From NCBI GenBank assembly GCA_029257065.1, contig JARIDA010000049.1, positions 1 through 49,346 of the forward strand: a stretch of 49,346 nt of DNA, in the 5' to 3' direction. The position numbers and the translations under genes are program-made. How positions within the stretch are numbered: the stretch's first letter is position 1; each line of letters starts with the position of its first letter. The DNA is from Tissierellaceae bacterium. Lineage in GTDB: Bacteria; Bacillota; Clostridia; Tissierellales; Tissierellaceae. Positions 30,151-40,356 of the stretch are shown here, piece by piece. A model generated the notes under the pieces. The model was not told where the DNA came from. It did not search any database and saw only the letters and a program-made list of their open reading frames with translations.

Positions 30151-30186
30151 TTTATTATATAGAGAATTTTGTGGAGGTGATTAAAT

Positions 30187-30651
30187 ATGGGAAAAAGAGG
30201 AATAGTTAGTATTACAAATGAGATAGGAGAAAAAATAGCTGAAACTTTGGACTATGATTTGGTAGATGTAGAATTTGTTAAAGACCATGGGAATTATTTT
30301 TTAAGAATATATATAGATAAAGAAGGTGGCGTAAGTCTTGAAGACTGTCAGAGAATGTCAGAAGAGTTAAGCTTTGAGTTAGATAAGCAAGACCTTATAG
30401 ACATACCTTACTATTTAGAGGTATCATCTCCAGGATTGGATAGACCATTAAAAAGGGATAAAGATTTTGATAGGAATTTGGGAAAAGAAGTTGAAATTAG
30501 ACTGTATAAAGCGATGGATAATAGAAAGAGATTAGAAGGCGTGCTTAATAAATATGACGATGATAATTTCTATATAGAAATTGAAAATGAAGGGGTATTG
30601 GATATTCCAAGAGAACTTGTTTCTTTAATCAGGCTGGTGATAAAATTTTAG
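30187..30651 (+). CDS. rimP: Ribosome maturation factor RimP
   Basis: 'DLVDVEFVKDHGNYFLRIYIDKEGGVSLEDCQRMSEELS', 'YYLEVSSPGLDRPL'. Confidence 0.96.
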   Translation: MGKRGIVSITNEIGEKIAETLDYDLVDVEFVKDHGNYFLRIYIDKEGGVSLEDCQRMSEELSFELDKQDLIDIPYYLEVSSPGLDRPLKRDKDFDRNLGKEVEIRLYKAMDNRKRLEGVLNKYDDDNFYIEIENEGVLDIPRELVSLIRLVIKF

Positions 30652-30666
30652 GGAGGTAAAATATTA

Positions 30667-31854
30667 ATGAATCAAGAGTTTATACAAGCTCTCCACGAAA
30701 TAGAATTAGAAAAAGGAATATCTAAAGATATTATACTGGATGCATTAGAAGCAGCATTGATATCTAGTTATAAGAAAAACTTTGGTTCTGCTACAAATGC
30801 AGAAGTAGAAATGGATAGAGATAGTGGAGAAATAAATGTTTTTGCAATTAAAGAAATAGTAGAAGATGTTTCTGATGAAAATATAGAAATAACTTTAGAA
30901 GATGCACAAGAGATTGATGTGAAATATGAATTAGGAGATAAAATAAGAATTGTAACTACTCCAGATGACTTTGGAAGAATAGCTGCTCAAACTGCGAAAC
31001 AAGTAGTTATTCAAAGAATTAAAGATGCAGAAAGAGATGTTATCTATAATGAGTTTATAAATAGAGAAAATGAAGTTATAACAGGAGTTATACAGAGAAT
31101 TAATAGGGGTAATTTATATATTGACTTGGGTAAAACTGAGGCTATTTTGCCTCCAAGTGAACAAATACCCGGAGAAGTATATGAACAAGGTGATAGATTA
31201 AAACTTCTGGTATTAGAAGTTAAAAAAACAACTAGAGGTCCTCAAATAATATTATCTAGATCCAATGTGGATTTAGTTAAAAGATTATTCGAGCTAGAAG
31301 TTCCAGAAATATATGATGGTATAGTAGACATATATTCTATTTCAAGGGAAGCAGGATCTAGAACAAAAATAGCTGTTCATTCAAAGGACCCAAATGTTGA
31401 TCCACTAGGAGCTTGTGTGGGTTTTAAAGGAAGTAGAGTTAAGCTAATAGTTGATGAGTTAAATGGTGAAAAAATAGATATAGTTATATGGAGCAATAAT
31501 ATAGCAGAATTTATAGCTAATAGTTTGAGTCCTTCAAAAGTAGAAGAGGTTATTATTGACGAAGAGAAAAAAGAAGCTGTTGTAATAGTTCCTGATTATC
31601 AATTATCACTTGCTATTGGTAAGGAAGGACAAAATGCTAGATTAGCGGCTAAGTTGACTAATTGGAAAATAGATATTAAATCAGAAACACAATATGAAGA
31701 AGAGAAAAATAAATTAGAAGAAAAAAACTTGTTGGAAGAATTAGATGAAATAGTTGAAATGGAAGATATTGCAAAGGTTTCAGATGATGACTTATGTAAT
31801 GGTGAAGTAGAGACTAAAATGAGTTTTATTGAGGATGATAATATATTAGAGTAG
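30667..31854 (+). CDS. nusA: Transcription termination/antitermination factor NusA
   Basis: S1 and KH domains; 'REAGSRTKIAVHSKDPNVDPLGACVGFKGSRVK'. Confidence 0.97.
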   Translation: MNQEFIQALHEIELEKGISKDIILDALEAALISSYKKNFGSATNAEVEMDRDSGEINVFAIKEIVEDVSDENIEITLEDAQEIDVKYELGDKIRIVTTPDDFGRIAAQTAKQVVIQRIKDAERDVIYNEFINRENEVITGVIQRINRGNLYIDLGKTEAILPPSEQIPGEVYEQGDRLKLLVLEVKKTTRGPQIILSRSNVDLVKRLFELEVPEIYDGIVDIYSISREAGSRTKIAVHSKDPNVDPLGACVGFKGSRVKLIVDELNGEKIDIVIWSNNIAEFIANSLSPSKVEEVIIDEEKKEAVVIVPDYQLSLAIGKEGQNARLAAKLTNWKIDIKSETQYEEEKNKLEEKNLLEELDEIVEMEDIAKVSDDDLCNGEVETKMSFIEDDNILE

Positions 31855-31890
31855 GAAGACATCGTCTATAAAAAACAGGAGGTGCTTTAC

Positions 31891-33900
31891 ATGAAGAAAA
31901 TTAGAATTTATGAATTAGCAAGAGAACTAGGAATGGAAAGCAAAGAATTGATAGATCAGATTCAAGAGCTAGATATAGATATAACTAGTCATATGAGTAC
32001 TTTAGAATCTGAAGAAGCAGATTTAATAAAATCTATTATATCAGAAGAATCTAATGATATAATAGAAGTAATTGATGTAGAAAAAGAAGAAGATGTAGAT
32101 GAAGGAGATGAAGAAGTTATAGTAGAAATAGGAGAAAGTATTGTAATAAGAGATTTAGCTGAATTATTAGAGGTGAATGTCTCAGAACTAATTTCAAAAT
32201 TAATTGGTTTAGGCGTAATGTCAAATCAAAATCAATCTATAGACTATGAAACGGCAGCTATAGTTTCAGAGGAATTTGGAATAAGTGTTACTAAAAAAGA
32301 AGAAATGACTATAGAAGAGATAGATGCAGAACTAGAAATACAAGGAAAAATACTAGAAGAAGAATTCAATCTTGATTTTGAAGACGATGAAAAAGATTTA
32401 ACAAAAAGACCCCCAATAGTAACTGTAATGGGGCATGTTGATCATGGTAAAACTTCTCTACTAGATGCAATTAAAGAAACTAGTGTAACAGATTCTGAAG
32501 CTGGTGGAATAACACAACATATGGGAGCATATATAGTAGATGTTGGCGATGAGCAAATTGCTTTTTTAGATACACCGGGTCATGAAGCATTTACATCTAT
32601 GAGAGCAAGAGGGACTCAGGTAACAGATATAGCTATTCTTGTAGTTGCTGCAGATGATGGTGTAATGCCTCAAACTATAGAAGCTATTAATCATGCAAAA
32701 GCAGCAAATGTTCCTTTAATAGTAGCTGTAAATAAAATGGATAAACCGGAAGCAGATTTAAGTAGAGCACAACAAGAATTATTAGAGAATGAATTAGTAC
32801 CTGAAGAATGGGGTGGAAATACAATAGTAGTTCCAGTTTCAGCAATGACAGGTGAAGGTATAAGTGAGTTGTTAGAAATGGTTCTTTTAGTAGCAGAAAT
32901 GGAACAATTAAAAGCAAATCCTAATAGATCTGTAGTAGGTACTATAGTTGAAGCTCAACTTGATAAAGGTAAGGGACCAATGGCAACTGTATTAGTACAA
33001 AAAGGTACATTAAGAGTTGGAGATATGGTTGTATCTGGATCATCAATTGGTAGGGTAAGAGCTATGTTTAATGATAGAGAAGAAAATATAAAAGAAGCAG
33101 GGCCATCAATACCAGTTGTTATATTAGGATTGTCAGAAACACCTAATGCAGGAGATTTAATATACTCAGTTAAAGACGAAAAATTAGCTAGAGAATATGC
33201 AGAAAAGAAAAAAACACAAGTAAGAGAGCTAGAGATAAGATCAGACCATAAAGTATCTCTAGATGACCTATTTGAAAGAATAAAATTGGGTGAATTAAAA
33301 GATCTTAACATAATTGTAAAGGCAGATGTAAAAGGATCTATTGAAGCCTTAACTCAATCATTAGAAAAACTTGATACAGATGAAGTTAAAATTAATGTAA
33401 TACACGGTGGAGTAGGTGGAATAACAGAAAGTGATATAATGCTTGCATCAGCTTCAAATGCAATAGTTATTGGTTTTAATGTTAGACCAAATTTAAATGC
33501 CATAGAAGTAGCCAAAAGTGAAAGAGTAGATATTAGAACATACAGAGTCATTTATGAAGCTATAGAAGATATTGAATCTGCTGTGAAAGGAATGCATGAG
33601 CCTAAAATAGTAGAAGAGGTTACTGGAAGAGCTGAAGTTAGAGATATATTTAAAATACCAGGTGGTGTTGTAGCAGGAATATATGTTGTTAATGGTAAAA
33701 TTCAGAGAAGTGGAAAAATAAGACTTCTTAGAGATGATATTGTTATGTTTGAAGGAGATATTACTTCACTAAGAAGATTTAAAGATGATGTTAGAGAAGT
33801 TTCAAACGGATATGAGGCTGGTTTAGGCATAGAGTCATATAATGATATTAAAAAAGGTGACTTTATAGAAGCTTATATCTTAAAAGAAGTTCAAAGGTAA
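31891..33900 (+). CDS. infB: Translation initiation factor IF-2
   Basis: 'RPPIVTVMGHVDHGKTSLLDAIKET', 'DTPGHEAFTSMRARG'; ATG at 31891 after AGGAGGTG. Confidence 0.98.
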   Translation: MKKIRIYELARELGMESKELIDQIQELDIDITSHMSTLESEEADLIKSIISEESNDIIEVIDVEKEEDVDEGDEEVIVEIGESIVIRDLAELLEVNVSELISKLIGLGVMSNQNQSIDYETAAIVSEEFGISVTKKEEMTIEEIDAELEIQGKILEEEFNLDFEDDEKDLTKRPPIVTVMGHVDHGKTSLLDAIKETSVTDSEAGGITQHMGAYIVDVGDEQIAFLDTPGHEAFTSMRARGTQVTDIAILVVAADDGVMPQTIEAINHAKAANVPLIVAVNKMDKPEADLSRAQQELLENELVPEEWGGNTIVVPVSAMTGEGISELLEMVLLVAEMEQLKANPNRSVVGTIVEAQLDKGKGPMATVLVQKGTLRVGDMVVSGSSIGRVRAMFNDREENIKEAGPSIPVVILGLSETPNAGDLIYSVKDEKLAREYAEKKKTQVRELEIRSDHKVSLDDLFERIKLGELKDLNIIVKADVKGSIEALTQSLEKLDTDEVKINVIHGGVGGITESDIMLASASNAIVIGFNVRPNLNAIEVAKSERVDIRTYRVIYEAIEDIESAVKGMHEPKIVEEVTGRAEVRDIFKIPGGVVAGIYVVNGKIQRSGKIRLLRDDIVMFEGDITSLRRFKDDVREVSNGYEAGLGIESYNDIKKGDFIEAYILKEVQR

Positions 33901-33911
33901 AGGTGATTTAA

Positions 33912-34277
33912 TTGAATATAAGAAGAATTGGTAGGATTTCGGAAGAAGTAAAAAAAGTTGTATCAGATATAATTTTAAATAATTTAAAAGATCCAAGAGT
34001 AAGTAATATGACAACTGTTACAAATGTTGAAGTAACTAGAGATTTAAGTTATGCAAGAATTTTTATATCTGTTTTAGGTGATGATCAAGATAAGCAAGAT
34101 ACACTTGATGGATTAGAAAGTGCAAAAGGATATATAAGAAGTGAAATTAGTAAAAATGTTGACTTAAGACATGTTCCAAAACCTGTATTCTTATTAGATG
34201 AATCAATAGAGAAGGGAATGCATATTTCTAAACTTATTAAAGATTTAAATAGAGAAAAAGATGAAGAAAATGAATAA
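33912..34277 (+). CDS. rbfA: 30S ribosome-binding factor RbfA (TTG start)
   Basis: 'LKDPRVSNMTTVTNVEVTRDLSYARIFISVLG'. Confidence 0.96.
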   Translation: MNIRRIGRISEEVKKVVSDIILNNLKDPRVSNMTTVTNVEVTRDLSYARIFISVLGDDQDKQDTLDGLESAKGYIRSEISKNVDLRHVPKPVFLLDESIEKGMHISKLIKDLNREKDEENE

Positions 34278-35238
34278 TTCTCTAAAGGAAATATCTGAAA
34301 CTATATTGAATAGTAGACAGGTATTAATAGCTTCTCATATAAATCCAGATGGAGATAATTTAGGATCTAGTTTAGCTTTATATTTAACATTAAAAAAGCT
34401 ATCTAAAAACGCCAATGTTTTATGGGTGGATTCGATACCATCAGATTATCTTTTTTTACCTGAAATTGAAAATATAAAAAGAAAAGAAGATTTAAATATA
34501 GAGGATAACTATACTTTGATAACATTAGATTCAGCTAACTTAGATAGATTAGGTATAAATAAAGAGCTTGCAGTTAATGCGTCAAAACTTATAAATATAG
34601 ATCATCATATTAGTAACACAAAATATGGTGATCTATATTATGTTGATTCAGAGTCTAGTTCAACAGGTGAAATTATATTTGAATTGATAAAAGAGTTAAA
34701 TGTTGATTTGGATTCGGAAATATCTAATTGTTTATATACAGCTATTTCATCAGATACAGGTAGTTTTATGTATAGCAATACAACATCTAAAACACACAAA
34801 ATAGTATCTAAACTTTATGAAAATGGATTAAATACAGATGAAATTAATATTAATTTATATCAAAGTAATAGCTATAAAAAAACAATTTTGCAAAGCAAAG
34901 TTTTAATGGAATTAGAACTATATCATGAAAATAAATTAGCTGTTGGAATTGTAGATGGAGATATATTAAAATCTACAGATACTTCTATGGAAGATACGGA
35001 AGGTATTGTGGAAAAAATTCGTGATATAAAAGGAATAGAAGTTGCTGTTTTAATAAAAGAGAATTATGAGAATTTTAAAATAAGTACTAGGAGTAAAAGA
35101 TATGTAAATGTCTCTAAACTATGCGAAAAATTTAATGGTGGCGGACACATAAGAGCGGCAGGATGTACTTTGGATAAAGAAAATACTTTAGAACAAATTA
35201 AAACTAATTTTATAAAAGAAATAGGTAAAGATATATGA
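34261..35238 (+). CDS. nrnA: DHH/DHHA1 phosphoesterase, NrnA-like nanoRNase/pAp phosphatase
   Basis: 'ASHINPDGDNLGSSLAL', 'NIDHHISNTKYGD', 'FNGGGHIRAAGC'. Confidence 0.92.
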   Translation: MKKMNNSLKEISETILNSRQVLIASHINPDGDNLGSSLALYLTLKKLSKNANVLWVDSIPSDYLFLPEIENIKRKEDLNIEDNYTLITLDSANLDRLGINKELAVNASKLINIDHHISNTKYGDLYYVDSESSSTGEIIFELIKELNVDLDSEISNCLYTAISSDTGSFMYSNTTSKTHKIVSKLYENGLNTDEININLYQSNSYKKTILQSKVLMELELYHENKLAVGIVDGDILKSTDTSMEDTEGIVEKIRDIKGIEVAVLIKENYENFKISTRSKRYVNVSKLCEKFNGGGHIRAAGCTLDKENTLEQIKTNFIKEIGKDI

Positions 35239-36128
35239 ATGGTATAATAAATTTTTTTAAACCTAAAGGAATGACTTCTCATGGTGCTGTTAATTTCTTG
35301 AGAAGAAAATTAAATATTAGAAGAATAGGTCATACAGGAACGCTAGATCCAAATGTATCAGGTGTTCTTCCTCTGTGTATAGGAAAAGCTACTAGAGTCT
35401 CAGAATATTTATTAGACTCAGATAAAGAGTATATTGGTGAATTAACTTTAGGTGTTGAAACTGAGTCTCAAGATATGGAAGGGGATATTGTTAATAAATC
35501 TGATTTAATAGTATCTGAAAAAGAAATTAGAGAAGTATTCGCTAATTATATTGGTGAAATATATCAAATTCCTCCAATGTATTCAGCTTTAAAACATAAG
35601 GGGCAAAAATTATATGAAATAGCTAGAGAAGGAAAAGAAGTTGAGAGAAAGAAACGTAAAGTTTATTTATACGAAAATGAAATTCTAAATATAACTGGAA
35701 ATAAAGTTTTATTTAGAACTAAATGTTCAAAAGGAACTTATATTAGAACTCTTTGCCATGATATAGGTAAAGAGTTAGGTACTTATGGATATATGTCTTA
35801 TCTTATAAGAACTAAAGTAGACAGTTTTTCACTAGAGGACTCTATTGGAAAAGAATTTATAGAGAGTATTTCATTGGATAATTTAAACAAATATATAATT
35901 CCAATGGACTATGCTGTTAAAAACTTTGAAAAAATAGAATTAAAAGAAGATTTATTTTTCGAAATATCCAATGGATCACAAATAAATTTAGATATTAATA
36001 ATATTAACTATTCTAAAGGTTTTGACGAATATAGAGTTTATTGTAAAAATAAGTTTGTAGGAATTGGGATAATAATAAATAAGAATTCTTTTAATTATTT
36101 AAAAATGAAAAAAGTATTATTAACTTAG
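35235..36128 (+). CDS. truB: tRNA pseudouridine(55) synthase TruB
   Basis: 'GIINFFKPKGMTSHGAVNFLRR', 'GHTGTLDPNVSGVLPLCIGKATR'. Confidence 0.97.
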   Translation: MNGIINFFKPKGMTSHGAVNFLRRKLNIRRIGHTGTLDPNVSGVLPLCIGKATRVSEYLLDSDKEYIGELTLGVETESQDMEGDIVNKSDLIVSEKEIREVFANYIGEIYQIPPMYSALKHKGQKLYEIAREGKEVERKKRKVYLYENEILNITGNKVLFRTKCSKGTYIRTLCHDIGKELGTYGYMSYLIRTKVDSFSLEDSIGKEFIESISLDNLNKYIIPMDYAVKNFEKIELKEDLFFEISNGSQINLDINNINYSKGFDEYRVYCKNKFVGIGIIINKNSFNYLKMKKVLLT

Positions 36129-36137
36129 GATGATAAA

Positions 36138-37049
36138 ATGGAAATAATAAATCTAGATATAAATAAAAATAAATATGAAAATGTAGCTGTTGCCCTAGGA
36201 AACTTTGATGGTATACATTTAGGACACCAGGAATTAATTAAAAAAGTGGTTAATGAATCTAAGAAAAACAACTTAAAACCATCAATTTTATTTTTTGAGA
36301 ATCATACAAAATCTATTATAAATAATAAAAATCCTAAAATGTTAACTAATAATAACCAAAAATATAAACTTGCAAAGAGCTTAGGAATAGAAGTTATTTA
36401 TACATTGGATTTTACAAAAAAAATTATGAATTTATCTCAAGAAAAATTTATTGAAATAATTTTGAAAAACAAATTAAATACGAAATTAGTTGTAGTAGGT
36501 TTTGATTATAGATTTGGATTTAAAGCTAAAGGAACATCAAACTCACTTTTAGATTTAAATAAAAAATATAATATAAAAACAGAAATAATAAAACCTGTTG
36601 AGATAAACGGAGAAGTTATTAGTAGCAGTTATATTAGAAATCTTATAAAAGATGGTAATCTAAATTCAGCAAACAAACTTTTAGGGAGAAATTATTCGAT
36701 ACAAGGTAAAGTAGTTAGTGGAGCTAGTAGAGGTACAGGATTAGGATTTCCTACTGCAAATCTAGAGTATGATGAAAATTATTTGTTACCCCTATTAGGT
36801 GTATATAAAACAAATACCAAAATAGATGATAAGTTATATTTATCTATGACGGATATAGGATATAATCCAACTTTCAACGAAGATAGGATTAAACTTGAGA
36901 CATATATTTTAAATTTCAGTAAAGATATATACGGGAAAACAATGGAAATAGAATTTTTAGATTTTCTAAGAAAAGATATTAAATTTAAAAACAAAGAAGA
37001 ACTTATAAATCAACTTGAAAAAGATAAGAACAGAGTTCTAAATTCTTAA
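36138..37049 (+). CDS. ribF: Bifunctional riboflavin kinase/FAD synthetase
   Basis: 'ALGNFDGIHLGHQELIKKV', 'GRGTGLGFPTANLEY'. Confidence 0.95.
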   Translation: MEIINLDINKNKYENVAVALGNFDGIHLGHQELIKKVVNESKKNNLKPSILFFENHTKSIINNKNPKMLTNNNQKYKLAKSLGIEVIYTLDFTKKIMNLSQEKFIEIILKNKLNTKLVVVGFDYRFGFKAKGTSNSLLDLNKKYNIKTEIIKPVEINGEVISSSYIRNLIKDGNLNSANKLLGRNYSIQGKVVSGASRGTGLGFPTANLEYDENYLLPLLGVYKTNTKIDDKLYLSMTDIGYNPTFNEDRIKLETYILNFSKDIYGKTMEIEFLDFLRKDIKFKNKEELINQLEKDKNRVLNS

Positions 37050-37059
37050 GAATTACTTG

Positions 37060-37088
37060 TTTACTATATGGTTGAATTATGATACAAT
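37060..37088 (+). promoter_or_regulatory. Candidate promoter for rpsO-pnp
   Basis: TTTACT - 17 nt - TACAAT with extended -10 TG. Confidence 0.55.
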
Positions 37089-37169
37089 ATAAATGTACTT
37101 ATAACTATGTTTAACGTAACCTCAGTGTTATACATGGTATAGGTGAATATAAAATTGGAGGGGTTTATT

Positions 37170-37436
37170 TTGGTAACAAAAGAGAAAAAAGAAGAAATTA
37201 TAAAAGAGTTTCAAAAACATGAAGGTGACACTGGTTCGCCAGAAGTTCAAATAGCAATATTAACTCATAGAATAAATGCAGTTAATGAACACTTAAAAAC
37301 TCATAAAAAAGATCACCATTCAAGAAGAGGATTATTAAAAATGGTAGGTCAAAGAAGAGGATTATTAAAATATCTACAAAACAATGACATTGTTAGATAT
37401 CGTTCTTTAATTGAAAAATTAGGCATAAGAGGTTAA
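37170..37436 (+). CDS. rpsO: 30S ribosomal protein S15 (TTG start)
   Basis: '[58 protein letters not shown]'; SD GGAGGGG just upstream of TTG 37170. Confidence 0.96.
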   Translation: MVTKEKKEEIIKEFQKHEGDTGSPEVQIAILTHRINAVNEHLKTHKKDHHSRRGLLKMVGQRRGLLKYLQNNDIVRYRSLIEKLGIRG

Positions 37437-37439
37437 TTA

Positions 37440-37460
37440 AGAGCGGGATTATCCCGCTCT
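37440..37460 (+). repeat. Hairpin in rpsO-pnp spacer, no strong U-tract
   Basis: AGAGCGGGA-TTA-TCCCGCTCT followed by ATTAATTT. Confidence 0.85.
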
Positions 37461-37523
37461 ATTAATTTATGTAGATGTATTTGATTAAAGATATAAAAAA
37501 TGTAATACGGGAGGTATTATTAT

Positions 37524-39629
37524 ATGGAGAATATTGAAAAAATATTTCGTTATGACTTGGATGGAGAAGAATTAGAAATTAGTATAGGTAAAGTTGCAGA
37601 ACAAGCTGGAGGAGCATGTTTGGTTAAGTATGGAGATACTGTTGTACTAGTTACAGCAACTGCATCTAAAGAACCAAGAGAAGGAATAAATTTCTTCCCA
37701 CTAAGTGTAGATTATGAAGAAAAAATGTATTCTGTAGGGAAAATCCCAGGTGGATTTATAAAAAGAGAAGGTAGACCTAGTGATAAGGCTGTGTTAACAT
37801 CCAGACTTATTGATAGACCTATTAGACCATTATTTCCTGAAGGATTTAGAAATGATGTTCAAGTAATTGCAACTGTACTTTCTGTAAGTCAAGATCACTC
37901 ACCTGAATTTGCAGCAATGATTGGATCATCTATATCACTATCAATATCCGATATACCATTTGATGGACCAACAGGATCTGTAAATGTAGGTTTAATTGAT
38001 GGAGATTTTATTTTAAATCCAAATGAAGAACAAAGAGGTGTGTCAGAACTAGATTTAACTGTATCAGGTACAAAAGATGCTATTATGATGGTTGAAGCAG
38101 GAGCCGATATACTATCAGAGGAAGTTATTTTAGATGCTATTTTATTTGCGCATAAAGAAATAATGAAAATTTGTGAATTCATACAAGAAATCGTGGATGA
38201 ATTAGGTAAAGAAAAATTAGAATTTGAAGTCTTTCAGCCAGATAATGAATTAAGAGAAGAAATAGTAAACTTTGGAAAAGAAAAACTTACTGCTGCAGTA
38301 ATTACATCTGACAAAGCTGAAAGAGAAAAAATGATGGATTCAGTTAAAGACGAAATAAGAGAAAAGTTTTTAGATGAAGAAGAGAATAATTCTAGAGATA
38401 TTTCTAATATTATAGATGATATTGTATCGGATGAGATTAGAAGACTTATAGTAGAAGAGAATAAAAGACCTGATAATAGAAAATCTAATGAAATAAGAAA
38501 AATTACTTCTGAAGTTGGATTACTTCCAAGAACTCATGGATCAGGACTATTTACAAGAGGGCAAACTCAAGTATTAACTGTAGCTACGCTAGGTGTTCTT
38601 AGTGAATCACAAATGGTAGATGGAATAGGTGACAACGAAGATAAAAGATATATGCATCACTATAATTTCCCACCATATTCAGTAGGAGATACTAGACCTG
38701 TGAGAGGTCCAGGAAGAAGAGAAATAGGACATGGTATATTGGCAGAAAAGGCATTAGTTCCAGTAATTCCATCTGAAGAAGAGTTCCCTTATTCAATGAG
38801 ATTAGTATCAGAAGTTTTAAGTTCGAATGGATCATCATCTCAGGCAAGTGTATGTGGGAGTACTTTAGCACTAATGGATGCAGGTGTGCCTATTAAAGCG
38901 CCAGTAGCTGGAATTGCTATGGGTATGATTAAAGAAGGGGATAGCATAGCTATACTATCAGATATACAAGGCTTAGAGGATCACTTAGGCGATATGGACT
39001 TTAAAATAGCTGGAACAAGAGAAGGCATTACAGCAATACAAATGGATATTAAAATATCAGGTATTACAGAAGATATTTTAAAAGAAGCTTTAAAAGAAGC
39101 AAATAAAGGTAGAATCCATATACTAGACAAAATGAATGAATCTATCGTTGAGCCTAGAAAAGATTTATCTACATTCGCACCTAGGATATATACATTAGAA
39201 GTTGACCAAGATAAAATTAGAGATATTATAGGGCCTGGTGGAAAGGTTATAAATCAGATAATTGATGAAACTGGGGTTAAAATAGATATAGAAGATGATG
39301 GTAAAGTATTCATAGCTGCAACTGATGGTGAATCTGGAGAAAAAGCAATACAAATGGTTAAAGATATTGTTAAAGAAGTAGAAGCTGGAGAAACTTATTT
39401 AGGAACAGTTAAAAGAATTATGAACTTCGGAGCTTTTGTAGAAATTATAAATGGAAAAGAAGGATTAGTTCATATATCAGAAATAGCTAATGATAGAATA
39501 GATAAGGTTGAGGATGTTCTTTCAGTTGGCGATGAAGTAGCTGTAAAAGTTATTGAAATTGATAAACAAGGAAGAATAAATTTATCTAGAAAAGCATTAC
39601 TTCCTAAAGATGATAATAAAACTAAATAA
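37524..39629 (+). CDS. pnp: Polynucleotide phosphorylase
   Basis: Two RNase PH domains, KH and S1; '[49 protein letters not shown]'. Confidence 0.98.
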   Translation: MENIEKIFRYDLDGEELEISIGKVAEQAGGACLVKYGDTVVLVTATASKEPREGINFFPLSVDYEEKMYSVGKIPGGFIKREGRPSDKAVLTSRLIDRPIRPLFPEGFRNDVQVIATVLSVSQDHSPEFAAMIGSSISLSISDIPFDGPTGSVNVGLIDGDFILNPNEEQRGVSELDLTVSGTKDAIMMVEAGADILSEEVILDAILFAHKEIMKICEFIQEIVDELGKEKLEFEVFQPDNELREEIVNFGKEKLTAAVITSDKAEREKMMDSVKDEIREKFLDEEENNSRDISNIIDDIVSDEIRRLIVEENKRPDNRKSNEIRKITSEVGLLPRTHGSGLFTRGQTQVLTVATLGVLSESQMVDGIGDNEDKRYMHHYNFPPYSVGDTRPVRGPGRREIGHGILAEKALVPVIPSEEEFPYSMRLVSEVLSSNGSSSQASVCGSTLALMDAGVPIKAPVAGIAMGMIKEGDSIAILSDIQGLEDHLGDMDFKIAGTREGITAIQMDIKISGITEDILKEALKEANKGRIHILDKMNESIVEPRKDLSTFAPRIYTLEVDQDKIRDIIGPGGKVINQIIDETGVKIDIEDDGKVFIAATDGESGEKAIQMVKDIVKEVEAGETYLGTVKRIMNFGAFVEIINGKEGLVHISEIANDRIDKVEDVLSVGDEVAVKVIEIDKQGRINLSRKALLPKDDNKTK

Positions 39630-39652
39630 ATTAATTTATTATTAAGATTCAT

Positions 39653-39690
39653 ACATGGACCTTTGGTTCATGTTTTTTCTTTTTCTTTTT
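39653..39690 (+). terminator. Intrinsic terminator after pnp
   Basis: ACATGGACC-TTT-GGTTCATGT followed by TTTTTCTTTTTCTTTTT. Confidence 0.85.
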
Positions 39691-39709
39691 AAATAAAACA
39701 TCATAATAA

Positions 39710-39776
39710 ATTATATCATAATTGATTACATTATATTATAATTAAAACAATCAAATTATGATATAATGTAATCAAT
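39710..39776 (+). repeat. Overlapping, mutually exclusive inverted repeats upstream of pgsA
   Basis: 39721-39743 pairs with 39754-39776 (23 bp, one mismatch); 39710-39727 pairs with 39749-39767 (one bulge). Confidence 0.85.
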
Positions 39777-39794
39777 AAAATGGGAGGTGAATAT

Positions 39795-40340
39795 ATGAAT
39801 CTAGCAAATAAAATAACTATTTTTAGGATAATACTAGTACCAATATTTGTAGCAGTTTTATACTCAAATATTGAATATGCAAATTATATAGCTGGAATTA
39901 TATTTTTATTTGCTGCAATAACAGATGCAATTGATGGACACTTAGCGAGAACTAAAGATATGATTACAGATTTCGGAAAGTTTATGGATCCATTAGCAGA
40001 TAAAATATTAGTACTAGCAGCTTTCATTTCTTTAGTAGAAATTGGTAAAATTCCTGCTTGGATGGTAATTATTGTTATAACTAGAGAGTTTACTATAACT
40101 GGTCTTAGGGTATTAGCTGCATCATCAGGTATTACTATTGCTGCAAGTAATTTAGGGAAATTTAAGACTATATTTCAACTGTTAGCCATAATATTATTAT
40201 TATTTAATAATTTCCCCTTTAATATGATTAATATTCCTATGGATTATTTATTATTACATATATCCATGATATTTACTATTATTTCAGGAATAGATTATAT
40301 TTATAAAAATAAAGAAGTTTTTGAAAGAATGGACATGTAA
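39795..40340 (+). CDS. pgsA: CDP-diacylglycerol-glycerol-3-phosphate 3-phosphatidyltransferase
   Basis: 'FRIILVPIFVAVLYS', CDP-alcohol phosphotransferase motif 'DAIDGHLARTKDMITDFGKFMDPLADK'; ATG at 39795 after GGGAGGTG. Confidence 0.95.
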   Translation: MNLANKITIFRIILVPIFVAVLYSNIEYANYIAGIIFLFAAITDAIDGHLARTKDMITDFGKFMDPLADKILVLAAFISLVEIGKIPAWMVIIVITREFTITGLRVLAASSGITIAASNLGKFKTIFQLLAIILLLFNNFPFNMINIPMDYLLLHISMIFTIISGIDYIYKNKEVFERMDM

Positions 40341-40356
40341 ATTAAGTAGGTGAATA

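Noticed and set aside
37080-37169. rpsO 5' leader as an S15 autoregulatory RNA
   Set aside because: Several short pairings can be drawn (e.g. TATAAC/GTTATA) but none convincing by eye; left unclaimed.
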